A DNA stretch of 64,000 nt, from contig NC_083384.1 in assembly GCF_031755915.1 (NCBI RefSeq), forward strand, positions 21,760,001 to 21,824,000. Reading direction: 5' to 3'. Source of the DNA: Ziziphus jujuba. Its lineage: Eukaryota > Streptophyta > Magnoliopsida > Rosales > Rhamnaceae. Below the pieces are notes generated by a model. The model worked only from the letters and a program-made list of their open reading frames with translations, was not told the DNA's origin and made no database searches. Positions 1 through 13,100 of the stretch are shown piece after piece. Each line of letters begins with the position of its first letter. The stretch's first letter is position 1. The translations under genes were made by a program, and so were the position numbers.

Positions 1-908
1 TTTTAATGGATTTCTTTTCAATTGTTTGTGTTTTCTTGGTCTTTATGGAAAATCAACACTTAATTAGATAAGAATTTAGTTGGATGTTGGTTAGATTCAA
101 AGATAATTTACCTTAAAAAAGGATCATTGATAAATTTTAAACTATGTAAAAGCAATTTAAGAACCAATTGAGCTTGAAAGAGTATTTCATCTTGGGTTAC
201 CTTAATTTATGCAATAATTGAGTTTCAAAAAACAATTTGGCTTAGGCTATTAATAGAAAACTTAACCGAATTAATAATTGGTAAAATTTGAAAGAAATTC
301 CATTGTTACGAGGATTGCTTATAATCTTGCTTAATCTTGAAAGAGAGAGTTCCTGAATTTTAGGAACTTATTAATTAGCAATTGGAAAGAACAAAGCTAA
401 ATTTATTAGTTAAGGCATTCCATGAGAAGTCTAAGTGAAGTCATGGTAATAGAATTTTTATTTCTTAAATTTCAAATACAATTAACGATGTTGGTTTTCA
501 ATTTCATTTAATTTGTTTTTATTTATGGTTAATTTAGTTTGAATTTATGATTGTTCTTGAATTTTCTCTTAAATTGAATTTCCCAAATAAAATTAAGTAG
601 TGAAAAATGTTTAATGCTTAGCTAAAATACATATTTTTCTAAACATAATCAATTTTCATGGCAATAATTTCTTACTCATTTTCTTTATTACTTGAACAAT
701 CTTGTACTTGCGGGAATCAAAGCATTAAATTTTTTGCTCAATTGGGAGGGAATTTGAGTTGCTACGATCATTCAATCATTTTTTTTTTCTTTTTTACACT
801 TAGTTTTTTTTTTTCATTGTATTTTTGTTTTAAATTTTTTTTGAAAACTTGTTTGTTTTGATGGTTTTTTTTATTTCTCAACTATACATGATATACTGCT
901 TACTAATT
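1..908. other. AT-rich intergenic DNA, no gene recognised
   Basis: Long A/T-rich stretch with poly-T runs around 780-850. The only open frames are short and low in complexity. The last bases before 924 read like the end of an intron followed by the first codons of the split transposase exon described at 2062-2456. Nothing else is recognised. Confidence 0.6.
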
Positions 909-923
909 GTACAAGTACTATTG

Positions 924-2061
924 TGATATGAACCTAGGTCGACTAGTGCAGAAACCCGTATTATTTTAGCCCAGATCTCAATTAAGTTCCAGTTTTTATG
1001 GAAAAATCTTAACCTCTAACCAACTTATGATTAGAAACCTTAGTATAATAAAGACGCCACAATAGGTGTTGGATATCCTATTGATAAGTCAAAATTAAAA
1101 TACTCACTTTTTAATGGTATTTTAGGTGTTCAAAGAGAACAAAAAAAATTCTTTCTCATAAAATAATTTCTGAATATTATTAAAGGTATGTTCTTCCTAA
1201 AAAATAAGTCCTTAAATAGGCTAGAGTCACAAAACAATAAACCCTAAAAATTTAGGTTAAAACCGGTCACCAAAGAGAAAAGGCAACATGTTGGTCGAAA
1301 TTCACCTACTTTCCTAAACTAATTTGGATTAATTAATTCATTTATTTTGAATTAGGAATTAATTAATTTACAATGAAAATAATAAAATAATAACTTTCCT
1401 AAGTTGATTTGTCTAGCAAATAAATAAATAAAAACCAAATATACGACTAATTTTCTAAAACAAAAAGTCAAAATCAAATTAGAAAACTAGTTGACTATTT
1501 TGACTACTAAGATATCTTTGACAAATATCCAGCTTCTTTGTGTTCCAAATCAACTTCCATATGCAATGTAGGATGCCAAATATGATTAATAATGATTCTC
1601 ATATGTTGTCCCTTGATTGGAATAAGTCAAACTTGATTGAACAATAAAAAAAAGTCAAAACCAGTGGCTAAACAGTACATTTTTGGCCAAATTGAGATGT
1701 TGGCTGTACAAGCTGGTTTTAGATGCTTTTAATTATGCCTTAATATGATTTCATGGCCTCTTGGTGATATCCATTGAATTCAAAAAGTGTTAGATCCATT
1801 CCTTGCTTCCCAGAGTCCATATTTGGACTAAAACAGCTATCTGAGTCCATAACGGCTTCCACCATTTGGATGCTTAAAACATGCTTTGTATCTTCGAGTA
1901 TTAACAAGCCCTTTTGAGAATTAATTACTCTGTGTATAAAAACAGCCAGGTTTTCCTTAAACCTCTTGACTTCAGCTCTAGTAATCGGCCCGGTCTTCAT
2001 TCGTATCAGGTCAGCACTCCAACGGGTTATCGATTGTTCGGATTTGGATGGATTTTCATCA
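924..2061 (-). mobile_element. Solo LTR of the CRM-like family
   Basis: On the minus strand this 1138-bp segment starts TGATGAAAATCC and ends GGTTCATATCA, the same ends as the LTRs of the 43100-49417 element. It is flanked by a perfect 5-bp duplication, TATTG at 919-923 and 2062-2066, so the ends are exact and it is a solo LTR left by LTR-LTR recombination. It carries an open minus-strand frame (1740-2000) that is the LTR-encoded polyprotein tail of this family, with the motif GPITRAEVKRFK. The tail here runs uninterrupted for 86 codons, longer than in the young element. It lies inside a PIF/Harbinger transposase coding sequence. Confidence 0.92.
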
Positions 2062-2456
2062 TATTGTCTTGATGGATTGTTGGTTTCTTAATCTGCATCA
2101 GTTCTTAGCTCCTTTTCAAGGTGTCTAATATCATATTCAAGAATTTCATGGTCAAGGTTGTGATCCTCAAAAAAAAAAGAAAAAAAAAATGAATTGTTTA
2201 ATTTTCGTCATGCATTCTTGAAAAATGTGATTGAGATGATATTTGGTATTTTCACAGGGCAGAGTTGGTGTTAGCTTGTCAAGGATTACATAACTTTCTT
2301 TGCAAGGATTGTCATTCTAATGAATTTTCAATGGAACCAAATAATGAATATTTATCATCTTCATCGGTATCAATTAATCAAAAGGACAATTTTGAACCAA
2401 TTTTTGAGACTCTAAGTACAACAAAGAAAGTATGCATGGAGGGTTGGTATAGCTAA
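2062..2456 (+). pseudogene. PIF/Harbinger transposase remnant (DDE_Tnp_4 C-terminal part)
   Basis: Broken coding sequence on the plus strand. Fragments in order: FLAPFQGV then YHIQEF (about 2091-2140, with a stop between), a poly-A expansion at 2169-2189, ELFNFRHAFLKNVIEMIFG (2191 onward), a deletion or frameshift near 2258, and ELVLACQGLHNFL (from about 2263), then an open tail to 2456. These are the conserved C-terminal blocks of plant PIF/Harbinger transposases and HARBI1-like nucleases: LAPFxG, ELFNxRH, LRNVIERxFG and ACxxLHNF. The upstream block KYYLVD is split: codons reading KYY are at about 914-922 and the rest follows the solo LTR at 2062. The catalytic N-terminal exons are not seen. 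It is non-functional. Confidence 0.75.
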
Positions 2457-3954
2457 TAGTATGTGAAATGATGCTCAAATTATCAACAATGGTGGACACT
2501 GGAGAATTTTTCTAGGCTGTTCATTGGTGCCAAACCGACATTTTTTTGCAATATCCAAACCGATCCAATGTTAATTGGTTTTTAAGAAATGATCATCCAA
2601 TTCAAACCGAATTTAGTATTATATCCAATATGCTAAAATTCAATTTTGATCAGATGATTTAATCGAGTTTTGCATTTTTATGTTTTTTAAATATTATAAC
2701 AATTTTTTTGAAAAAATGTATGCGCAAAAATCAATCTCCAGGAACAAAAAAAATAGAGAAAGATAGAAGAAAGTTCCATGATAGGTGACTAAGAAAAACC
2801 CATACATCTAAAAACATCAATGGAAAAAAACAAGAAATGAAAAGAAACATCTACAAAGCTATTAATTTCATTCGAGAATAAATTAAATTAAAGCTTTGAT
2901 GGAGAATTGAAAAGAAAATTAGATGAAGAAAAGAAAAAATAGAAGCAAACTTGAAGCTCATGGAAAAGGAAAAAAAAAAAACTTTTCCAAGTCAAACGCA
3001 AATGCGCAAATCATTCAAATTTGGTGGTGGGGTGATTTTGTGCCAAATCAAGATTGGTGGTGGTGTTTCTATGTTTGAGTCCTTATTTATTTATTTTTTT
3101 TCGAATAATAGGCATTTTAGACTTTTTGTCCTTGGTTGCTTCAAAAGCTAGAAGATGAGAGGATTGTGATGGGTATGGGAGTCTAACTATGACAAGGAGT
3201 TTGGGAAAATGTGAACAGGGAGAGATGGAGTTGGATATTGTGAAAAAGCAAAGGTAAAGAAGCAAATTACCATTTTGTAATTTCATGTGGCAGGTACATG
3301 GTTATATTCATCAGTTCTTCAATTATAACATGCCACCTTATTAATTTTATTTTATTTTTAATATTAAGGTCGGTTTATTTTGATTATATTTGATTTTTAA
3401 CTTTTAGAATTGAACTAAATTGATCCAATGGTTAGTTTTTAATTTTAACATCTAATCCAATTCGATTAAAAGTTAATAACCAATATGATTATATTGGATT
3501 TGATTGGATGGATTGGATTGATTTCATCGGTTTAGTTAGTTTTTTGAACACCCCTAATTTTTTGTATTAAATAATTTTTAATATTTTATGAACGTTATAT
3601 ATTTTTGTTTTGAAGTAGAAACTTTTTTATTGTTTAGGAATTTATTTTTATTATATATTAGTTATATTTTTTTATTCATTCAATTTGTAAAATATAGCTT
3701 GTGATTTGATGCACATTCTAGATAACCATATTATGCTCCTGTTTATTTTTGACATGCCACCACATGATAAAACATAAACTAATCCATACGAATATAGATC
3801 AAAACTAGATAATAGTACGTTATAGCTTGTTATATGCTAGTATAAATGGTATATCAGGGTAATAAAACATTGCTTAAGACATTTAGGGTTAAATGGTTAT
3901 AATGGAAAGGAGGGAAAGAGATATAAAGTAGATACTAAAATTATAAATGGTACT
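2457..3954. other. AT-rich intergenic DNA, no gene recognised
   Basis: No frame longer than about 70 codons with protein-like composition. Some stretches look like decayed repeats, for example the GGTTT/GATTGG-rich run at 3390-3560. Nothing specific can be supported. Confidence 0.5.
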
Positions 3955-3964
3955 AGTAATAACA

Positions 3965-4145
3965 AAAAAGGTTTATAAAAAATGTTATTCAAAATCTATC
4001 AAAGTCATTGAAAAGAAAGTTTATAAAAGTCACTTATACGTTGCGTATGCTTTTATAAACTCTATATAAATCCATAAAACTATAAAAAACTCTGTGATTA
4101 AAAAAGTTAATAAAAATCTTTTAAAATCCGAATGAAAACACCCCG
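3965..4145. mobile_element. Possible Tourist-like MITE fragment
   Basis: The right end, read on the minus strand from 4145, starts GGGGTGTTTTCATTCGGATTTTAAAA, which resembles the terminal repeats of PIF/Tourist MITEs. The interior is an AT-rich string of TTTATAAA motifs. A matching left terminus and a TAA target duplication were not found, so this is a fragment at best. Confidence 0.3.
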
Positions 4146-4357
4146 CAACAAATCTCTCAATAGAGAAAATAAAAATGGAGTAAGTGCAATAAAGTTATGT
4201 ACAAGGGTGTTTGCGTAATTTAGTGTGTACAGTATTCCCATAGGTCAAACCGACGTCGTAGCGCATCCCATTTCCGTGCTTTCACCAAAATGGTTCTCTA
4301 TGTTCAGATCATACTTGGTTGAAACACAGTAGCAAAGGGAAGAACAAGAGAAAAAAA

Positions 4358-4800
4358 ATGGCAGGGAGATTAAGCAACGCGGCGTCCAAGATCATGGGCG
4401 GAAACGGCGTCGTTAGCCGCTCCATCGAATCTTCTCTTCGCCTCCGCGGCGGTGGCACAAGGCTTCCTGTTGGCAAACACATCGTCCCTGAAAAACCCGT
4501 AAGCATAAGTCTAATTAAGCTCCGAACCCTAGACAAACATCAGAGAATTTTCACAATTATACATTTCCTTCTAAATTTTTTAAGAAGCATCGGGCCAAAA
4601 ACAAAAAAAAATTTCGAAGCCCCAATTATATTTTTACTTGCTCATTGTGTTTCAGCTTCCTGTGAACGACGAGCTTGTTTGGGACAATGGGACTCCGTTC
4701 CCAGAGCCCTGCGTTGATCGTCCTGCTGAGCTAACAGTTGGAAAGGTATAAAATTTTCTACTTTGGGGTTTTTAAAATAGTAAATTTTTATGTGTCCTCT

Positions 4801-4831
<31 letters not shown>

Positions 4832-6808
4832 CCCGTTTTGTTTTTGTTTTTGTTTCCTAATTTTTAAGTGAGAATTCTGAACAGTATGAAGCATTGGCTT
4901 GGCTTTGTGGAGGATTGGGTTTCTATACATCTTTGGGATTATTGGCTTGGTGGAATGATAAAGCCTCTAACATTCCTTTTGTAAGTTCAAAACTCCGAAC
5001 TTGATCCTCGTTAATTTGCTTTTCTATCCTCCTTAATTTGCTTTTCTAACTTTTCACGATTATATATTATGAAGATGTATACATTATTGTTAATTTATAC
5101 TTGAAGATGGTTAAACCTTTTGCAAGTATTGTCCGTGGCCGTTGTTATGCTATGTGGAATAAGGTATAATACTCAATAAAGGATTTAGACTTTTGGGGGT
5201 TTGGCAAATTAGATCTAGATATGGATCGATCTCTCATTTTAAACTAGGCAGAAACTAAGATGGAGATTCTTTGCGAGATTCGTTTTGCTGTTTTATTTTC
5301 ACTGGAGGTGGATACATTACAAGGGACCAAAGGGCTTTTATTTAAATCAAAAGGAAAGGACTTCAAACAGAATGGATGGCATACTCCTCTTTGTAACAAA
5401 ACTGCCATGTTAAACTGGTGTATGGTACTAAAGTATGTCTGATCTTCTTGGCTTGATGATGTTTTGTAACTAGATTTCAACCGTCATTGAAACTTCTACT
5501 TGTTAGAAATACTCCGTCCTGTTCTCTAGGTGCACTGTACATAAACTACGAGTCTAATTTTTAAAGTATGTCTGAATTTCTCGGCTTGATGATTTTTTGT
5601 AACTAGATTTCAACGGTCATTGAAATTTCTACTTGTTAGAAATACTCCATCCTGTTCTCTAGGTGCACTGTACATAAACTACAAGTCAAATTTTTATCAA
5701 GTAATTTGATCCTTTTGAATTTCATGCTTTCACCTGCTTATTACTTAGCTCTCATCTGATAAGTTCCTTTCAATTTATCAACATTGTCTCGTACATTTAA
5801 GTTATATGTTTGTGCATCTATTGCTAGTATTGAAAGAGGTACCAGCCATGCTTCCTAACCATACACTTTGCTAGAGTTCTTTGATAGAGAGCATTATTTT
5901 TCATTTTTGGACACTGTTCTGCAGTAGCTGATGCAGCAATTTATCTCTTACTTTTCTTATCTGCTTACTTTAGACTGATAGGAGCCATTGACTTCGAAAG
6001 GCATTTATGAATAGAAAAAGGTGAATGTAGATTTTTCTTACTCTTGTATGAAGCAATTCTATCTGACTCTTGTATGAAGCAAATTCTTTGTCCCTTTCTG
6101 GATTTAAATATAACCGTGATGAAGCTATCACGGTTGAGAATTTCTGCTACTTGTTGCAGAGGCTGAGAGACATATTTTGTTAAGTTGGTCCCAAAATTGA
6201 AGTTCATGAAAGCAATCAACTTTTTGTGTTTCTCGGAGTACATAAATTTTGTTATGTAGATCCATATGGTATTAATGTACTATTAGGGGGAAATGGTAGG
6301 AGGTAATTATCCTTGATTAGGTATTTTGATGTTGTGTTGCCAACCGATGTTCTGGAGAGTTAGGGGAAAAGGAATGATAATTGCGGAGTCTCCATTTTTT
6401 TCGAAAATTATAAGAATCCAGAACATGCACAGTAAAACTAGCCCATTAGTCTGAAGTTAGGAAACGATTATGATATTATCTTATCGATCAGCTTAATATG
6501 ACTTCACCCTCCATTCTTCTAAAAATGTTCTGACAGATGTGTGGAAATCTAAAGTAGAATGATCGTACGTACATGTAGTGGTGCTGATAAAGTTTATGGT
6601 CTTCTCTATATCTTTGAATTTACCTTTGCATTTTTACAGTTTTCAGCATTATAGTTCTCTTGACCTCATCCTCTGTCATGAAGCTTTATGGCTACAATGC
6701 TTCTCAACGTGGTTTGATACTGTGCTCATCCTGTTTTTCTTATTTGTACAGACACCGAAAGTTTATCCATATGACAACCTTCGAGTGGAGCTTGGTGGAG
6801 AACCATAG
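4358..6808 (+). CDS. NDUFB8: NADH dehydrogenase [ubiquinone] 1 beta subcomplex subunit 8, plant type
   Basis: Accessory subunit of the membrane arm of mitochondrial respiratory complex I; structural rather than catalytic. Four exons join in frame with GT-AG introns: 4358-4498, 4656-4745, 4885-4980 and 6752-6808, giving 127 residues, close to the usual plant length of about 125. Exon 1 encodes MAGRLSNAASKIMGGNG, exon 2 the conserved PVNDELVWDNGTPFPEPC block, exon 3 the single membrane helix (about residues 80-98, ALAWLCGGLGFYTSLGLLAW), and exon 4 the invariant C-terminus TPKVYPYDNLRVELGGEP before TAG. The start is the ATG after an A-rich leader and matches the family N-terminus. Introns 1 and 2 are short (157 and 139 bp; intron 2 has a poly-T run at 4803-4830). 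Intron 3 is 1771 bp. No disabling change is seen, so the gene looks functional. Confidence 0.93.
5430..5697. repeat. 133-bp tandem duplication in NDUFB8 intron 3
   Basis: Two adjacent copies, 5430-5562 and 5563-5697, both starting AAAGTATGTCTGA and running through AACTAGATTTCAAC and GTGCACTGTACATAAACTAC. They differ at a handful of positions, so the duplication is fairly recent. No splice-site signal is disturbed. Confidence 0.9.
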
Positions 6809-8709
6809 GTGCATGGTTATTGTTTTTCTAAATTTGTCCTTGAAAATTTGGATTTTTTTGGAGTTGGGAATGGTACAAAATAATGGATAATCTGTACCCA
6901 ACCTAATGCTAATGCTATAAAACAATGGATCATGTTTACCTTTTACTGGATTAACATCATCAACATATTGCTGGACATGATTTTGTTGTTTTATTGAATT
7001 AAGAGGAAACGGTATTGGTCACCGATTTTCAAATCTACTTTTTTTATATTGGTGCTTGATTAAATGGGACAAGGTGCTATAATTTTTATTGGAGGTTCTC
7101 GATTAGCATGGGTACAAGGTTTAACTAAAAGAAATGAAAACAGAGTAATCAGATCGACTTTTCATGTAACACATGGAACAAATAAGCTGAGATCAACGAC
7201 TTGTGGTCTCAAGAGTCTGACCAGTTTGTTTTGGTGTGAACATGAAACCTGTACCGTCGAAGGTGGTAGCTTAGCAGAAAGAAACCGATTTACCTTTACA
7301 TCTATGGGTTTAGAATTGAAGTTTGAGTCTTGATGAGCTCTGTTGTTGTGTTTGATGGTCCCAGGCCATTTAATTGTGCTTTGCAGGGTTAGGAACATGA
7401 AATCCTATAGATTACCGTCCTCTACTCTTCCATCCTCCTATAAGACCCCGAAATGTAAAAAAAAGTGAGTCTTTATTGTTCAAAGGAAAGTGTTTATAAA
7501 TTTTGATGGTCGCATGATAGTTTTACATTTTGTCTACAAATTGACCTTTGTTCTGGTGTAAGATCTGATAGTTCAAACGGTTATCTTGTGTGGCCTGAGT
7601 GTGATATTATAATGTAGCAGTGGCGTGAGCATGACTGGCAAATTATGCTTGGCCTATTAAGGAAGGGGAAATGCCTGGTGGCGTTTGGAGTTGTCATTAC
7701 TGAACTAGCTTCTATTTAAGCATTGCTTTGAAAATTCTTCAACCGGAATGGAGGGCAATATACTGTGTTGTTCGAAGCAAAATGGCTGGTGATCTATGAA
7801 ATTTTTGTCACGTTTCAATGAGAGATTGTTTGATAATGTTTATTTATTTTTGTTTTTATGTTCTACTTAATTATTTGTAGTTTACTTACAATTGTTAGTT
7901 TAATTACAAATTTAAAAGAGGAAAAAAGAAAAACCATAAATACTAAATTAAAAATGGTTTGAAATATTTGTTTTCCCTTTTTCTATTTAAATTTATAATT
8001 AATTTTGATGTTTAACAGATTCTACCTATGACTAACAATTAAAAATATTTGAAATAAACAGGTTACACACAAAAAAGTAGGGAAAAATAAAAAAATCAAA
8101 TTCCCAAACCATAAAAGTTATCAAATGGCTCCCCGAACTACTAGGACCTTCTTGTTCCCTTGCTTGGATTGTTTTAAACATTTATAAATTAGAAAAGCTG
8201 TTAGCATTGAGTGGTTGTCGTGAGAATTGTAGAAAAATAATGATAAAAGAGTATCAAAAGAACGAAACATAAGGAACTGTGTCAACTTGTTTGTCACGTT
8301 TAGTAGGACAAATTTGCCGCCCACTAACTTAGATGGTCATGTATTCGTGATAGGTTGGAATACAGAGGTCCGTGTTTTGTCCGTGAGTGAATATGTTAAG
8401 GAGCTGGATTCCTATAGACCACATTCAGTGCCAGATGAACTGCATTTACTTTTTAATTATTGTTAAAGCAAACAGTGGATATGAGTTGTTTGACAAGGGA
8501 AGCATGTTGTTTGGGTTCATGAACTTTGAACTAAGGACTCGGAGGAAGCAATAATGGATGGAAATCACCGGTGAGAATGTGGTGAATAAATTTAAGAACA
8601 TAATGAATAAGTTTAAGAAAGATTGGATCGGTTGTGGTCAGGATTTGATTAGGAAGCTCGGGTACAAACTATTCCCGGATCATCCAATCTAGAAAGAATC
8701 GAACAAAAC
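6809..8709. other. NDUFB8 3' flank and intergenic DNA, no gene recognised
   Basis: Probably contains the 3' UTR of the upstream gene; no unambiguous polyadenylation signal can be picked. Open frames at 7064-7333 (plus) and 7162-7398 (minus) overlap each other and match no family I recognise. The stretch becomes AT-rich toward the retrotransposon boundary at 8710. Confidence 0.5.
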
Positions 8710-10078
8710 TGTCACAAGCCAAGTCTATATACTTAGAATTTGATAAAAATCTATTTAGAATACTTGACAGAACTTATAATGCGGAACATAAAAACTCTCC
8801 AAAAATCAATAATAAATAATATCTAAAAATATCTCCACACAATAATGAACAAAAAAAAAAAAAACTCCAACATCCAAAAGGTTGCTCAAGCTATAAAAAA
8901 AAAAAAAAGAAGAAAAAACAACTAAAACACCATTGTCCTGTGTCAAATCTAGCTATCTTGAAACTATAATATATCTGAAACCATAACAATAAATAATGAA
9001 TATAAAACTCAGCAACGTACTAGATTTTTGATAAATACAAAAAAAAAATATAAAAAATACTTAAAATGATAACAAATAAATATCCAAAAATAATATTTAA
9101 TAATACAAACAAATTTTTTATATAAACTCTAATTGTTAATTACTTAGTGAAATTTGGCATAACATAATTTTACCCATTGGTAATCTGTATCAATCGTGTG
9201 TAAGGCATGTAACAAGTGGGAAAATAATAATGTTAATAAAAACAAACACTCATACATGAAAGTATGAGTCATACCGTTACTGCGATCATCAGTAGGCCCT
9301 TTCACATGAAACAATACATCTAAACTCAAAGACAAAAAACCATAGATCACTAGGGAAATACCCTTATATGATTCATCTTAATACTCGAAAACATACCATA
9401 ACATATTGCATAAATGCTTACTAAGTACCAACAACTAGAGCATAAATACATATATCAATAATCCAATAATTTATTTGTACAATACATATATATTTCATAT
9501 TTCATATTTGTACAATACATATATAAATAAAACAATAACATATAATAATTACATATTTGCTATGGTTTTAGTAAAAAGTCCAGTAACTTACCTTGATAGA
9601 AAAGTCCATAAAAAATAAACAACCTATGGATAATACCAACGGTCTCTGATAAGTATAAAGGAGAATTATCATATACCACAATTATCTTATGTATAAATCC
9701 TAAAATCAAGCTCTTAAATTCAAGCTAAATGAATAAGAGTTGATACCACGATCATCATAGCCTAATTCCCAAATCTTAAAATCATAAGCCTAGAACAAGA
9801 TCAAATCACCAAAGGCCGAATAAAAACCTATTAATCTATAAACAGTATCTAAACAAGAATTCAATTTCTTATTCAAACGATATCATCTAACTCTGAAAAA
9901 TTATAGGGGTACTATACATATGCATAAGTAACTGTGATTAAAATAATTTCATAAAAAGACAATGAAAAATTATTCAAAATACATTGAAAAGTTAACAAAG
10001 AAATACTGAAATGACTAGATTTTTAGAAATCTTCATTTAATATTCAATCTATTTCTCTTTTATGAAATTTTGTATTCA
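8710..10078 (-). repeat. 3' LTR of the Tekay-type chromovirus
   Basis: About 1.37 kb, matching 14444-15774 along its length with many substitutions and small indels; both contain TAAGTCTATATA, ACTCCAACA(C/T)CCAAAAGGT and a shared end ATTTTGTATTCA. The left end TGTCACAAGCC is the outer, U5 side of a minus-strand element. The inner boundary (10078) is estimated from loss of similarity. By eye the pair is about 85-90% identical, so the element is old. No target-site duplication was found. Confidence 0.8.
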
Positions 10079-10122
10079 TTTGTATATACACAGTATATTG
10101 CAAATCCTTGAAATTGATTTAC

Positions 10123-13100
10123 TTACATATCGTATAGATGGGGATCCTTTTTGTGAATCTCATCTTCACGTTTCCAAGTGGCTTCTTCTACAGTATGATT
10201 TCTCCATAGAACTTTTACCAAAGCAATCTTCTTAGAGCACAGTTCTTTTTCCTTTTGGTCAACAATTTAGAGTGGTAACTCTTCATATGTAAGGTCCGTA
10301 TTGAGTTGGAGAGGCTCAAAACCCACCACATGTGAAGGATTGTGAATGTACTTGCAGAGCATGGATATATGGAAAACATTATGCACTCCAGATGATGCCA
10401 GTGGTAAACAGCAAGCCTCTAAGCTAATCACCAACTCTATACAAAATCTTAAGAGGTCCAACAAATCTCGGGCTTAGCTTGCCTTTTTTCCTGAACCGCA
10501 TTACCCTTTTCATAGGAGCAACCTTAAGAAACATCATATCTCCTATAGAAAACTCTAACTCTTTCCTTTGATTGTCTGTGTAACCTTAATACCGATTTTG
10601 AGTTGCCTTCATTCTCTCCTTTATCTTGACGATGGTTTCACTAGTATTCTGAATAGTGTGTGGCCCTAAAATCTTTCTTTCTCCAACATCATGCTGGAGG
10701 GTAAAATCCATCACACATGCTGGAAACATGTCCTCCAAAGTTTATATGGTCCTCTTTGACTGTCCATCCATTTGGGAATGAAATGCAGTACTAAAATTAA
10801 GCTTTGCACCCATATCTTTATGTAGACTCCTCCAGAAATTCGATGTAAACCTCGGATCACGATTAGAAACATACAACCGAGCATACTGATCCATAGTGAA
10901 TGTGGTATGTAAAGGTAGAAACTGCGTGGATTTGGTCAAACGATCCATAATGACCCATATAGCATTATAGCTCTTCAATGTCTTTGGCAACTTAACAACA
11001 AAATCCATTGAAATTTACTTGCACTTCCATTCAGGTACCATTAAATGTTTCAACAAACCACATGGTCTATGATACTCAGCTTTAACCTGCTGACAAACCA
11101 AGCATTGCTCGACATGGTGAGCAATTTCTCTTTTCATATTCATCCACCAAAAATTCATCCGTAAATCATGATACATTGTCGTACTACCTGGTGAATCGAA
11201 TATGGAGAATTATGTGCTTCGCTTAGAATTTCATGCTTCAAATCTGAATCATCAAGCACACATAATCTATCTAAAAAACGTAGCGCTCCATCATGTGATA
11301 CTCTAAACTTGGGCTTTTTTCAATTCCTATTTCATCTTTAATCTTAAGGAAAAAAGGGTCATCAAATTGTTTTCCTTTTATCCTCTAAATTAAAGTTGGT
11401 TTAACAAATAAAGCAACTATAAATGCATGGTCTCCATTCTTCACAACCATAATTTCTAGGTCTTCAAAGTCCTTTAAAACCTGCTTTTGTGTAGTTAACA
11501 AAGCTGCAGTAAAACTAGTAGACTTCCAGGGTGACAATCAATCACACAGTCATAGTCCTTCACCAACTCCAACCAACACCTTTGTCTCATATTCAACTCC
11601 TTTTAAGTGAAGAAATACTTAAAGCTCTTACGATCTGTATAAATTTCACACTTCTCGTCATACAAATAATGCTTCCAAACTTTAAGAGCAAAAACTACTG
11701 CTGTCAATTCCAAATCACGGATAGGGTAATTTTTCTCATAATCCTTCAACTGTCTTGAAGCATAAGCAATGACCTTCCCATTTTGCATTAGCACACATCC
11801 AAGACCTTTATGAGAAGCATCACTATAGATCATAAATCCTCCAAAACCTGTTGGAATGGTCAAAAGTGGAGCAGTGACCAGACATTGTTTAAGCTTTTAG
11901 AAACTCTTTTCACACACATCCCTCCATTGATACTTAGCATTCTTCCTTGTCAACTGAGTCAATAGCGAAGCAATCTTAGAAAAGTCTTGCACAAAACGAC
12001 GGTATAACCAGCTAATCTAAGAAAAGTCCTCAGTTCACCAACAAAAATTCCTTTTTTGGACACCACATGACCAAGAAATGAAATTCAATCCAACCAAAAT
12101 TTGTATTTCTTGAATTTTGCATACAACTGGTTAGTTCTTAACACCTCTAACAACTTCCATAAATGATCTTCATGTTCCTAATAACTCTTTGAATAAACTA
12201 ATATGTCATTAATAAACATAATGATGAATTTATCCAAGTAGTTTTTGAAAACTCAATTCATTAGAACCATGAAAGTTGCAGGAGCATTAGTCAACCCAAG
12301 TGGCATCATTAAAAACTCATAGTGACCATATCTCGTTCGAAAGGCTAATTTTGGAATACATTCCTTTTTGATACGTAATTGATGATATCCAGATTGCAAG
12401 TCAATTTTCAAGAATATACAAGCTCCTTGTAGTTGGTCAAACAAGTCTTCAATTCTTAGCAGTGGATACTTATTCTTTACAGTTACTTTGTTGAGCTCCT
12501 AGTAATCAATGCATAACCTCATAGTCCCATCTTTCTTCTTGATGAATAACATTGGCGCTCCCCAAAGCAAAACACTTGGTCTAATGAACCCTTTGTCAAG
12601 TAAATCCTGCAATTGCTCCTTTAACTCATTAAGCTTTGAAGGTGACATAGATATTGGTCTTGTGTCTGATGCTAGATCGATCCTAAACTCTATCTCTCAC
12701 TCATGCAGAATTCCAGGCAATTCATCTGGGAAGACATCAGCGAACTCATTGACAATTTTTACATCATGTATTGTCAGGTCCTCCTTTGAAGTATCCACAA
12801 CACTAGCCAAAAAACCTCTACACCATTTTCTCAACCATCTTCGTGCTTGCAAAGCTGAAACTACTCGAGGAAAAAGATGTAGTTTAACACCCACAAATTT
12901 AAACTCATCTTCCCCCTCAGGTTGAAACACAACCTCCCTCTCAAAGCATTTCACACTGGTATAATAAGCTGCTAGCCAGTCCATGCTTAGAATTACATCA
13001 AAGTCTTGCATATTAAAGATTATCAAATCTGCAACTAGGTCTCTACCATCAATAGTAACAATGCAAGACTTCAAAACTTGACAAGCATACAATATCTCCC

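Noticed and set aside
4309..4536. Minus-strand frame over NDUFB8 exon 1
   Set aside because: Shadow of the real exon, which splices precisely into the known plant protein.
7064..7398. Overlapping 89- and 78-codon frames after NDUFB8
   Set aside because: On opposite strands over the same bases, no recognised motif, no splice or promoter context; possibly UTR or decayed repeat.
12509..12925. 138-codon plus-strand open frame
   Set aside because: Antisense to the protease region of the minus-strand chromovirus; composition is that of a shadow frame.
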